In this document: one piece after another, positions 45,702 to 55,663 of the stretch
Position numbering within the stretch: the first letter of the stretch is position 1
Layout: each line of letters starts with the position of its first letter
Program-made: the position numbers and the translations under genes
Notes under the pieces: model-generated
The model's input: the letters and a program-made list of their open reading frames with translations, nothing else
Database searches by the model: none
Told to the model about the DNA's origin: nothing
Source of the DNA: Neoarius graeffei
Taxonomy: Eukaryota > Chordata > Actinopteri > Siluriformes > Ariidae
Assembly: GCF_027579695.1 (NCBI RefSeq)
Contig: NC_083587.1
Span: 53,699,521-53,763,520 of the forward strand
Length of the DNA: 64,000 nucleotides
Direction: 5' to 3'

Positions 45702-46248
45702 ATTTCACAGTCTCAATGCTCTAATAATAAAAATAATAATGATATGAGCAAATAATCAGTTATAAGCATATGTATATTAGTTTTTATATGTATTAAAAAT
45801 TATGAAAACAAATTAATCAAAACTCGGGCGTCATGGTGGTGTAGCGGTTAGCACTGTTGCCTCACAGCAAGAAGGTCCTGAGTTCGAGCCCAGCAGCCAG
45901 TGGGGGCCTTTCTGTGTGGAGTTTGCATGTTCTCCCTGTGTCTGTGTGGGTTTCCTCCGGGTGCTCCGGTTTCTCCCAAAGACATGCGGGTTAGGCTAAT
46001 TGGTGGCTCTAAATTGACCGTAGGTGTGAATGTGAGTGTGAATGGTTGTTTGTCTCTATGTATCAGCCCTGTGATGATCTGGCAACTTGTCCAGGCTGTA
46101 CCCCGCCTCTCACCCATAGTCAGCTGGGATAGGCTCCAGCTTGCCCGCAACCCTGCACAGGATAAGTGGTTACAGATAATGGATGGATGGATTAATCAAA
46201 ACGTAGATTAGTATTCAAATCATAAGAAAGTTATAATAATAATAACAA
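45702..46248 (+). repeat. About 180-bp duplicated unit, second copy, split by a SINE
   Basis: The left part is 45702-45833 and the right part 46191-46248. Removing the SINE and one duplication restores collinearity with 45155-45335. Confidence 0.8.
45834..46190 (+). mobile_element. tRNA-headed SINE, family A variant
   Basis: It has a perfect 12-bp duplication ATTAATCAAAAC at 45822-45833 and 46191-46202. The tail is GATAATGGATGGATGG rather than GAGATGAG. Confidence 0.92.
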
Positions 46249-46426
46249 GTGTTGCCAGGCAAAACAAACCTCGCCCATTAGCACTTATAATGAATATGAA
46301 GGAAGATATTGCAAAAAAATGATTTTGACCTTTTTGGTGACCTTGACCTTGATTTTGACCTTGTGTGTGAACATACTTGGCCAATACTAATTCTGCTTCT
46401 CATTCGCACACCATACTGCTCTCAGC

Positions 46427-46515
46427 CAATCAGTACGGTGTGTTCTGGTTGGTTGAGAGCAGTATGATGTGTTCTGATTGGCTGAGAGCAGTACAGTGTG
46501 TTCTGATTGGCTGAA
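46427..46515 (+). repeat. 29-bp minisatellite, three units
   Basis: Units are of the form AGTACGGTGTGTTCTGGTTG / GTTGAGAGC, with the ATTGGCTGAGAGC version twice. A (CAAA)n run follows. CCTTGACCTTGATTTTGACC repeats lie just upstream (46326-46365). Confidence 0.7.
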
Positions 46516-46779
46516 ACAAACAAACAACAAACAAACAAACCCCACCGAAAACAACACCTCGCCCCCTGGGGGACTCCACCCCCGGCAAGGTAATAAGAAA
46601 AGCCGATTATCTCTTCTTGTTGCCTTTCTTAATTGATTAAGCAAATAGACCATTACGCATTCTTAATCTTCCTCAACAACTTGGATTCACAGGTTACGAC
46701 ATGTGTTATACTGTATCTGTATGAGAATGTAGTAAAAAATAAATCCAAATAGTATCTTCATACGCCGGTACAGCATCAT

Positions 46780-46913
46780 CAGTTTGATGCTGAGCTCATG
46801 TTCATGTCCATGTGGAATTGTCCATGTTCTCCCTGTAGGGTTCCTCTGATTTCCTCCGTCCTCCTAAAACCATGCCAGTAGGTGAACTGGCTATGAGAAA
46901 TTGTCACTAGGTA
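46780..46913 (+). mobile_element. Old SINE, left part, split by a Tc1-like element
   Basis: CCATGTTCTCCCTGTAGGG and ACCATGCCAGTAGGTGAACT correspond to the body of family A-like SINEs. It continues at 48558 after the Tc1 insertion. Confidence 0.6.
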
Positions 46914-48557
46914 CAGTTAGGTCCATAAATATTTGGACAGAGACAACATTTTTCTAATTTTGGTTCTGTACATTACCACAATGAATTTTGAACAAAACAA
47001 TTCAGATGCAGTTGAAGTTCAGACTTTCAGCTTTAATTCAGTGGGTTGAACAAAATGATTGCATAAAAATGTGAGGAACTAAAGCATTTTTTAAACACAA
47101 TCCCTTCATTTCAGGGGCTCAAAAGTAATTGGACAAATTAAATAATTGTAAATAAAATGTTCATTTCTAATACTTGGTTGAAAACCCTTTGTTGGCAATG
47201 ACTGCCTGAAGTCTTGAACTCATGGACATCACCAGATGCTGCGTTTCCTCCTTTTTAATGCTCTGCCAGGCCTTTACTGCAGCGGTTTTCAGTTGCTGTT
47301 TGTTTGTGGGCCTTTCTGTCTGAAGTTTAGTCTTTAACAAGTGAAATGCATGCTCAATTGGGTTGAGATCAGGTGACTGACTTGGCCATTCAAGAATATT
47401 CCACTTCTTTGCTTTTATAAACTCCTGGGTTGCTTTGGCTTTATGTTTTGCGTCATTGTCCATCTGTACTATGAAACGCCGACCAATCAGTTTGGCTGCA
47501 TTTGAGCACACAGTATGTCTCTGAATACCTCAGAATTCATCCGGCTGCTTCTGTCCTGTGTCACATCATCAATAAACACTAGTGACCCAGTGCCACTGGT
47601 AGCCATGCATGCCCAAGCCATCACACTGCCTCCACCGTGTTTTACAGATGATGTGGTATGCTTTGGATCATGAGCTGTACCACGCCTTCGCCATACTTTT
47701 TTCTTTCCATCATTCTGGTAGAGGTTGATCTTGGTTTCATCTGTCCAAAGAATGTTCTTCCAGAACTGTGCTGGCTTTTTTAGATGTTTTTTAGCAAAGT
47801 CCAATCTAGCCTTTTTATTCTTGAGGCTTATGAGTGGCTTGCACCGTGCAGTGAACCTTCTGTATTTACTTTCACACAGTCTTCTCTTTATGGTAGATTT
47901 GGATATTGATATGCCTACTTCCTGGAGAGTGTTGTTCACTTGGTTGGCTGTTGTGAAGGGGTTTCTCTTCACCATGGAAATTATTCTGCGATCATCCACC
48001 ACTGTTGTCTTCTGTGGGCGTCCAGGTCTTTTTGCATTGATGAGTTCACCAGTGCTTTCTTTCTTTCTTTCTTTCTTTCTCAGGATGTACAAACTGTAGA
48101 TTTTGCCACTCCTAATATTGTAGCAATTTCTCGGATGGGTTTTTTCTGTTTTCGCAGCTTAAGGATGGCTTGTTTCACCTGCATGGAGAGCTCCTTTGAC
48201 CGCATGTTTTTTTCACAGCAAAATCTTCCAAATGCAAGCACCACACCTCAAATCAACTCCAGGCCTTTTATCTGCTTAATTGAGAATGACATAACAAAGG
48301 AACTGCCCACACCTGCCCATGAAATAGCCTTTGAGTCAATTGTCCAATTACTTTTGGTCCCTTGAAAAACGGGGTGGCACATGTTAAGGAGCTGAAACTC
48401 CTAAACCCTTCATCCAATTTTAATGTGGATACCCTCAAATGAAAGCTGAAAGTCTCAACTTTATGTCCATTATATAACTATAACTTGAATATGTTTCAGT
48501 AAACAGGTAAAAAAAACAAAATTTGTGTCAGTGTCCAAATATACAAGGACCTAACTG
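46914..48557 (-). mobile_element. Tc1-like transposon 2, 1644 bp
   Basis: TA flanks both ends. The inverted termini are CAGTTAGGTCCATAAATATT and CAGTTAGGTCCTTGTATATT. A minus-strand transposase pseudogene fills the middle. It inserted into an older SINE. Confidence 0.94.
47167..48205 (-). pseudogene. Tc1-like DD34E transposase, two frameshifts
   Basis: The ATG at 48205 opens [20 protein letters not shown], a paired-like HTH, to [12 protein letters not shown] follows at codon 42, where a (GAAA)n microsatellite (48055-48080) has shifted the frame. The next frame gives [10 protein letters not shown] (second DNA-binding half) and [10 protein letters not shown] (first Asp). A second shift near 47495 leads to QMDNDAKHKA (second Asp) and NPIEHAF (Glu), spaced by 34 residues. 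All catalytic residues are present; the gene is inactive. Confidence 0.93.
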
Positions 48558-48811
<254 letters not shown>

Positions 48812-49014
48812 TAGTTTATTGACTGTGTAGAAAAATTGCTTTGTCACAGCAGTACAAGGCACATGAGGCCTTGTACAAAGATACATCAAATTATTGTACA
48901 CAAAAGACAGTACGTAATTAAATAAAACAGTCATGAACGAGTGAGTAAAGTGTTAGTAGTGCACATGATCATAATAAAGTGATGGTCAGTAGAATGTGTG
49001 ATGAGTCCCAGAAG

Positions 49015-49016
<2 letters not shown>

Positions 49017-49045
<29 letters not shown>
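49017..49045. repeat. (AAAT)n microsatellite
   Basis: Seven AAAT units. Confidence 0.9.
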
Positions 49046-49181
49046 GTACAGTGCAGTAGAGAAATGTACACATCGTTGTGCTAAACGGAAATGTGTCAGG
49101 ACGCAATTTTATTGGTGATCGGTGTTTTCAGAGACGTCACCCAGTGCACCTCTTTGTGTGAGAGAACGCCTGCCATCTGCA

Positions 49182-49349
49182 ACCATGCCAGGTCTGATCA
49201 ACAAGGCCAAGCGCAGCGCGCTCCCACTCAGCGTCTCTGACATCACTTCCTGTGTCCGGGGTTACACCTTGGCCGTGACAGACTCCATGACGTATGAAAA
49301 CATTGAGGATCACCACATAGAAGATGAAAGCGACCTCTTTCTGTTTTAA
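49182..49349 (+). CDS. Unrecognised small ORF with coding-like composition
   Basis: ATG in the context ACCATGCC opens MPGLINKAKRSALPLSVSDI and ends DESDLFLF and TAA (about 54 codons; an earlier in-frame ATG at 49122 gives 75). Its codon use is GC3-rich compared with the AT-rich surroundings. A polypyrimidine-AG (GTTTTCAG) lies at 49124-49131, so it may be a terminal exon. I recognise no family. The acidic C terminus is the only visible feature. Confidence 0.3.
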   Translation, partial: TMPGLINKAKRSALPLSVSDITSCVRGYTLAVTDSMTYENIEDHHIEDESDLFLF

Positions 49350-50025
49350 CCACAACGGTGAATTAAATAGTGGTTTTGATGTATTAGCTGACATTACAGA
49401 TTATATTGTCTTCCTTACATGCCTTAGCTGAAATACAGTATATAAGTCAAATGTGCATAAAATTGGACCACAAAAATATGGGATGTGTCCTAGTATATTG
49501 TCACAGACCTAATGTTCTACAACCAAGGAGTTCTTTGTTATACAGTATGACTTGTAATCCTTGTTTTTCTGGCAAGTGGATGCATTTGAATGGGCAGCCT
49601 GGGCTTCACCTCCACTCTGAGAAGCCACAAAGTCATTCAGGACAGACTATAGACATTCCGTTGGCAGCCTCACTCTGTCTGGGGGGAAGCTTGTTGCTGT
49701 CAACTGTAGTAGCTTTACAACTTTAGCCTGTAACATGCTTGAAGGAAGGAATCAGGGTGATTGATATAGCCGTAGTCATAGTGCAGGCATGGTAGAGAAA
49801 ATCCATAGCTGTTTTCTAAAAGAACAATGCAAGGGAGTATGTTAAAGCTATTTTTCTTCCCCAAGCTGTTTTTCAGAAAATGTATCAGATGCCAGAGATA
49901 CAAACAGAAGGTACACTATTCTTTTTTTTTCTTTTTAGAAACCTTCACGATCATCTGGTTAAGACTGCATCAGGACTGGGATGCTATAGGACACAACAAA
50001 AAGTTACTTGACTGGCAGGTTTTTA
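49350..50025. other. Gene-free stretch
   Basis: Short ORFs only. No repeat ends were recognised. Confidence 0.2.
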
Positions 50026-51435
50026 TCCCCTGCTGGCCGAAAGGCCTGATGGGGGATTATGTCGTGGCAATGTCCGTCTGTCAGTCCATCCGTCCATCTG
50101 TCGCTGGAAAGAGTACTCACCTTCTGAAATCAACTCCTCTCATAATCTTTGGAGGAATTTCAGGAAACTTGACAAGAGGCTTTGTTATATGTCGGTAGTA
50201 CGCATATTGTAATTTCATTAAATTCAGTTGCATTTTACCAGAGTTACAGCCCTTCATTAACAAGCTTGTACTTTCAAAATTTCATGAAGGTGCGCTTGCC
50301 TTCTGACATCAACTCCTCTCACAATTTTTGGATGAACTTCTCAAAGCTTGGCAAAAGGCCTTATTATATGACGGTAATACGCATATTGCGATTTAATTTC
50401 GTTTGTGAGAATTTTACCAGAGTTTTGACTCTTGATTAAATAACTTGTACTCTGACAATTTCAAGAGGGTGTACGTTCTTCTGAAATCAACTTCTCTCAC
50501 AATTTGTGGAGGAATTTCACCAAACTTGGCAAAAGGCTTTGTTATATGACAGTTATACGCAGATTGAAATTTTGTTTAATTTGTGCAAATTTTACCAGAG
50601 TTATGCCTTTGATTATTAACAAACTTGTACTTTGGCAATTTCAACAAGGTGTGCTTGCTTTCTGAAATCAACTTCCCTCACAATTTTTGGAGGAATTTTA
50701 TGCAATTTGGCAAAAAGCTTTTTTTATACCCCGCTGGCCGGAAGGCCCAAAGGGGGATTATGTCGTGGCAATGTCCGTCCATCCATCCCAGGAAGGATAC
50801 TCATTTCATCTCTTTATCTCTAGCCGCTTTATCCTGTTCTACAGGGTCGCAGGCAAGCTGGAGCCTATCCCAGCTGACTACGGGAGAAAGGCGGGGTACA
50901 CCCTGGACAAGTCACCAGGTCATCACAGGGCTGACACATAGACACAGACAACCATTCACACTCACATTCACACCTACGGTCAATTTAGAGTCACCAGTTA
51001 ACCTAACCTGCATGTCTTTGGACTGTGGGGGAAACCGGAGCACCCGGAGGAAACCCATGCGGACACGGGGAGAACATGCAAACTCCACACAGAAAGGCCC
51101 TCGCCGGCCACGGGGCTCGAACCCAGACCTTCTTGCTGTGAGGCTACAGCGCTAACCACTACACCACCGTGCCGCCCCGGGAAGGGTACTCACCTTCTGA
51201 AATCAACTCCTGTCACAATTTTTGGAGGAATTTCACGAAACTTGACAGGATTCTTTGTTATATGTTGGCAATACTCATATTGCAATTGCGTTCAATTCAG
51301 TCGCACTTTACCAGAGTTATGGCCCTTGATTAACAAACTTGTACTTTGACAATTTCATGAAAGCGTATTAAGCACTTATAGCATAGATATAGTTGCCAGC
51401 GGGGGATATTGTGCTCTCAGAGCACTCTTGTTACT
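50026..51435 (+). repeat. Repeat element built of about 178-bp tandem units
   Basis: It starts TTTATCCCCTGCTGGCCGAA and ends TTGCCAGCGGGGGATATTGTG, short inverted ends. Units beginning TTCTGAAATCAACTCCTCTC start near 50122, 50300, 50478, 50658 and, after a SINE, 51195. Each contains GGAGGAATTTCAC, CTTTGTTATATG and TTTACCAGAGTTA. A second start (TATACCCCGCTGGCCGGAAG) lies at 50727. Confidence 0.75.
50804..51179 (-). mobile_element. tRNA-headed SINE, family A
   Basis: Full length. Duplication GGAAGGATACTCA (50791-50803) against GGAAGGGTACTCA (51180-51192), one mismatch. It sits inside the tandem-unit element. Confidence 0.92.
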
Positions 51436-51439
51436 TTTA

Positions 51440-51918
51440 TTCTGGTGCAAGCAAGCAGTCAGATATGAAGCTCACGTGACAAAGAAAGATCAGGGTCATG
51501 CTTTGTTGTCAGTAGAGAGTGTGTTATTAACAGTTAGCAACTGCATGTCACTCATGGGTCATTAAATGAGGCTACTGCGTTAAATTTTTGGGAAACAGAA
51601 CCAATGAAATTAAATAGAAAATAGAGCAGGCAGGTACAAACAAAAATGATAACTGTGCCAAAGAGATTAAAAAAGTTCAGCACACATTTCTAGTTGAAAC
51701 CAATTATGAACTTTCGCAATGCAGCTGAGGTTGAGGAACTGTCAGACAGAATTCACACATCGTGCTAACACTGCTGGTAAACTTCTACCTCTTGTCAGTA
51801 AAGGTACTTAGAATGGCAGCGCTGGTCAAACTACAAACATGGCCACTCAGAACTACGACGCCCAAAGAGCACAGCGCTCTCTGTCACCAGCTTATTGAAA
51901 TCAGATGTCGTTCATTCA
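51440..51918. other. Left flank of the inverted twin; possible LTR-like sequence
   Basis: No ORF. The last 120 bases (CACAGCGCTCTCTGTCACC and ATTGAAATCAGATGTCG) look like teleost LTR-retrotransposon flanking sequence and seem to continue in the inverted spacer end at 58990. That continuity is an inference. Confidence 0.3.
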
Positions 51919-52531
51919 CAACTCATCAGAGGTGGAAAGTAACGAATTACATTACTCGCGTTACTGTACTTGAGTAGCTTTTTTGTGTACTTATACTTTT
52001 TCAAGTAATTTTTAAAGAGTGTACTTTTACTTTTACTTAAGTATGTTTTCTTTTAAGTAGTGTACTTCAGTACATTTTACATCACAACCGTTACTGAGTA
52101 AAAAAATAAAAAAATAAAAAATTTTAAAAAGGCTAAAACGGAGAAGGGGAAATGCGTTCTGGAAATGAATCACGGGAAGGACAGTTGTCGCGCGCGCAAG
52201 TCTCACACAGACGATGGCGGACATGCACCGGCGCTTTAAGGGGGGGGGCTTCAGGGGGCTCAAGCCCCTGGGCCACAGCCAATCAGGGGCCTTGTAATAT
52301 TAATAAAATAATAAACTGTCGGAATCGTGGGCCTACATTAATGTACGGATAGAAATAAGGTTAGAAATAAATGAGCGCACAGTAGCCTGCTGTAAGAGAC
52401 ATGGTGGATGTGGTTCGCGAAACGAACACCCACAACTGCACCAGAATAAAATGGAACAAAATGTAACGTCACGCACGAAAGCGCGCCAAAGACTGCAGAC
52501 TACTGAGACACAAATTTAGAGGCTTTGAAAG

Positions 52532-52627
52532 ATGAAGCGTTCACATGTTAGCGGGGCGCATAAAAGGAAAAAAAGAGAGATGCAGGTAATGATAGAATCG
52601 TTGCCTAAAGTCACAGACTTTTTTAAG
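52532..52627 (+). CDS. ZMYM1-like hAT first exon, copy 1
   Basis: MKRSHVSGAHKRKKREMQVM to LPKVTDFFK, 32 codons, ending in phase 0 at GTAAGG (52628). This short, lysine-rich first exon is typical of the ZMYM1-like hAT proteins. No TTF finger or transposase exons were recognised downstream. The same exon is at 62740-62835 on the minus strand. Confidence 0.5.
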
Positions 52628-53493
52628 GTAAGGATCACCAATCTGTTCAGAATATCAGCTACTTATCAGTTATCAGCCTACCAGCAGCTAGGCTATGTGC
52701 AGCTAGGCTAGATATGCTATGATCTGTCCAACAGTAAAATAAATCAGTTGTGATTTGAATACGTGTCGTGTGATTTGAGTTATAATCCTGTTAGTATAAT
52801 AGCATATTTTGATGGGGATAATAAAATGTCTAAAACGGCATCTACTGAAGAAATTGATGAAAAGATTGTAGCCTATAATGTTCACAGTTCGGGCAGCAGA
52901 CAGAGTAAGCATACTGAGGGGAATAGCAATACAAAGCTAGCGCAGATCCACATTTCTCGCTAGCTGTGTTGGGTGTGTTGTTAACCCGTGTGGATTTAAG
53001 TGAAATACTTGAGAAGTTCTGTGGTCAAGACAATGTTTTAAGGTAAGGACACTTGATTATTAATGTTTGCCCGCCGTGGCTTGTTGTTGACGAAAGGCCC
53101 ACATGATTTTGCCTTATGCAGCTACCGCTAGCGTCATGCTTTGAACTAGGTTAAGCTCATTTGCGCTAAAGGATGGGTTTATTGAAGGACTTTGATGTAG
53201 CTAGTTTCTTTTTAAAAAATCGTATGCTCAAAACAGTATGCCCGTGTTCATCATGTTTAACTTTTTTCTTGATGGAGTGCGTGAAATATTGTTGCAAGTG
53301 GTATTTCGATGCAGTCATGTCAAAAAGGCAGTTGAATGCACGGTCTTATTCAAGGAGAAGGAAGACTTGGATGATGCTTGAACATAGATCGGTAAAATAG
53401 ACCCTAGTAGGACTTGGTTTCGTGTATTTCGGTCTGTAGAGTTATGAGTTTGGGCGCTGTCCATGGTGTTTACGTTTCATGTGGCCGCCGAGC

Positions 53494-54559
53494 CAAGAAC
53501 CTTCATCATCATCATCATGTTCCCCTGTCAAAAGTTAAACTCTCTAGGGGTGCTTCTGCTGTAGCAGTTGCAGCAGTTGCTCAAAGTTTGATTTGTCCAT
53601 CATCATACGTCTTATCTGTTGGGTGTCTATGCCCAGCAGATTTTCCCATTTCGTCCATTTGTAACCATTTTTGTCAAACAGGAGCTGCTTTTGCACTTGG
53701 TTATTGCCCATCCGGCAAACGTGAGCAATATATTTTAGTTGTTGTACGTAGCAGGATAGTTTTATATCCTGGGTCCCTGTCAGTTTCCGGAGGTCAGCAT
53801 TGGACATCTTGGAGCTCCAGTCTATATCTTCATTTGTAGTGTTCTTTTGGTCAGGAGCATTCTTTCGTTTATATCCACCTTTAATCATTTTCCTTAGGAA
53901 GCCGTGCCACACTACCTCAATTTTGTGAATTTCACTGGATGATAGTTGCCATGCCTGTGTGCTGTACAGGAGACGAGATCGAACGCATGCCACTAGGAAC
54001 TTTATACAGGTTTTTAGTAGTATTCGGTGGTCGGTTAGAACATGTTTCAGTTCATTCCATTTCATGAATGCAGCACTTATCCTAGCATGCAGGAAGTGTG
54101 AGGATTCATCACAGTTGCTGACATTATAACCAAGATATTTAAAGGTGCGGACGTTTTTAATATTAGTGCCGCCAAGGGAAATGATACTTGGTTTACATTT
54201 GATATCCTCATTGACGTTAAAAGCCATTGTTTCTGTTTTGACGTATGATATTTGTAAACCAAAGCGGGTGTAGGTCTTATCATACAACTGAAGAATATTC
54301 TGAAGCTCCTCGATGGATCCAGCGAGTATGGCCTGATCATCTGCGTATAGAATCTCTGTTATGCAACCCTCTCCTGATGCTCGTGCTTTCGTACGCATTT
54401 CTCTTGTGGATACCTCATTTGGAATGCAATATCTGAACTTGAAGCCTGTATCTGGGTACAGTTTTGATATCTCATGCTGTGCAATCCTGACAACAAAGTC
54501 CATATAGATATTAAAAACTGATGGCGATTCTAGGGCACCTTGTCTTGCAGTGAATGTTT
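53494..54559 (-). mobile_element. LINE fragment in composite element copy 1
   Basis: 5'-truncated LINE with an ATG/GAT repeat tail (CATCATCATCATCAT on the plus strand at 53504-). In copy 2 coordinates its flanks GCTCGGCGGCATGAAAAC and GCTCGGCGGCCACATGAAAC form a target duplication of about 17 bp with a 3-base indel. It inserted before the composite was duplicated. Confidence 0.75.
53544..54503 (-). CDS. Reverse transcriptase C-terminal ORF, copy 1 (319 codons, open)
   Basis: The frame is open from upstream of the ATG: in-frame FTARQGALESPSVFNIY (motif B, RQG) precedes MDFVVRIAQHE. Then come ITEILYADDQAILAGS (motif C, YADD) and KYLGYNVSN, with a C-terminal region ending QQKHP and stop. The fingers and motif A are missing, so it cannot be an active RT. 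The clade looks RTE-like but is not certain. No stop has accumulated, which fits a recent insertion or recent duplication. Confidence 0.75.
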   Translation of the reverse strand: MDFVVRIAQHEISKLYPDTGFKFRYCIPNEVSTREMRTKARASGEGCITEILYADDQAILAGSIEELQNILQLYDKTYTRFGLQISYVKTETMAFNVNEDIKCKPSIISLGGTNIKNVRTFKYLGYNVSNCDESSHFLHARISAAFMKWNELKHVLTDHRILLKTCIKFLVACVRSRLLYSTQAWQLSSSEIHKIEVVWHGFLRKMIKGGYKRKNAPDQKNTTNEDIDWSSKMSNADLRKLTGTQDIKLSCYVQQLKYIAHVCRMGNNQVQKQLLFDKNGYKWTKWENLLGIDTQQIRRMMMDKSNFEQLLQLLQQKHP

Positions 54560-55020
54560 GTTTTCATGCCGCCGAGCTATTTTTATGTATTTTATTTTTT
54601 AAAAGGACTTGTCTGTAGGTGTGTGTGTTTTATGTTTACAACACATAGGTCTACATTAGCGCACGCGCGCTTGTGTGGTTATCTCTGGCCATGCCCCTGC
54701 GTGAAAGTTACGCAGTATCACTGTCCTGTCCGTGGTAATAATCAGAACCGGCTCTGTAATGATAATGCGCGCGTTCTTCTCTCCCTCTGTGGTCGGATGT
54801 GTTGAGCGATGTGAGCGTGGGCCTTGCGCAGCTACGCTGTGCCAAACGTAATCTATCATAGGCTTCTAGGCTAATTACACGCTTACACTGTAAATGCTTG
54901 ACACGTATTGCAAATAAAATAAGAGTGTTTTCCTGGCCAACGGTAAGGGTAGGGTTGACAGGTAGCCTATGAGGGGCCTAGCCCCTGGGCCACGGGTGTT
55001 GATAAAGCACCCCTGTGGAC

Positions 55021-55236
55021 ATGGAGGAGACTGAGGAACCTGTGGTGGACGACCCTGCAGAAAATGCAATTTCTTCCAGTAATGAAGTGCACCCCTGGCC
55101 CTACATACGTGATCACTTCAGCTTCGTAGAGAAAAGGGGTGACAGTTTCATTATGCAATGCAGATTATGTGTGCCCAAGAAGACAACCATTGCGGAATAC
55201 AAAAATTCGACGTCTAATCTGCGCAAGCATGTTGAG
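55021..55236 (+). CDS. BED-type zinc-finger exon, copy 1
   Basis: MEETEEPVVDDPAENAISSS leads to a BED finger: the aromatic start HPWPYIRDHFSFV, then CRLC (Cys pair) and LRKHVE. The second His is expected in the next exon. It ends at GTAAGT (55237). BED fingers are the N-terminal DNA-binding domains of many hAT transposases. The next exon was not recognised. A GTG-started extension upstream is possible but the ATG at 55021 is preferred. Confidence 0.65.
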
Positions 55237-55262
55237 GTAAGTATTGTCATTGGCATCATAAT

Positions 55263-55663
55263 CACGGGTGCAGATAGAGGGTGGGACGGGTGGGATTCGT
55301 CCCACTCAGATTTAAATTCACCTCGTTCGGTCCCCCCCACTTATAGGGAGGAAAAAACGTCTATGCTATCTTTCTTTGCATAAGGCAAACCTCACGGAAA
55401 AATCAAAAGACTAATTACCATTCGGTTTATTGAGGTGCACGGCAGTGTATACATAGTTGCAACAACTCACATAAAACAAAACAAAGACTGATATTCGGTT
55501 GGTTGAACTGCGCAGACTGCACAGGTTGCGAGCTCGAGCTTGGTTGCTATGGTTACCCACAACAAGTTTGACAGGCATATTGGGGTTGGGGTTGGTTTGC
55601 TGGCAGCTTTGTCCCCCCCAGTTTTTTGTCCCCCCCAGTTCAAAAAACGTATCTGCGCCCCTG
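55263..55663. mobile_element. Nested 401-bp hAT MITE, copy 1
   Basis: Ends CACGGGTGCAGATA and TATCTGCGCCCCTG, with perfect 8-bp duplication ATCATAAT at 55255-55262 and 55664-55671. Non-coding. Present at the same place in copy 2. Confidence 0.92.

Larger units (their letters stand above)
52252..54987 (+). mobile_element. Possible inner hAT-like segment of the composite
   Basis: CAGGGGGCTCAAGCCCCTGG at the left and GAGGGGCCTAGCCCCTG at the right form an imperfect inverted pair. This segment carries the ZMYM1-like exon and the LINE fragment. No target duplication could be confirmed, so this is only a hypothesis about how two hAT N termini came to lie in one element. Confidence 0.3.
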
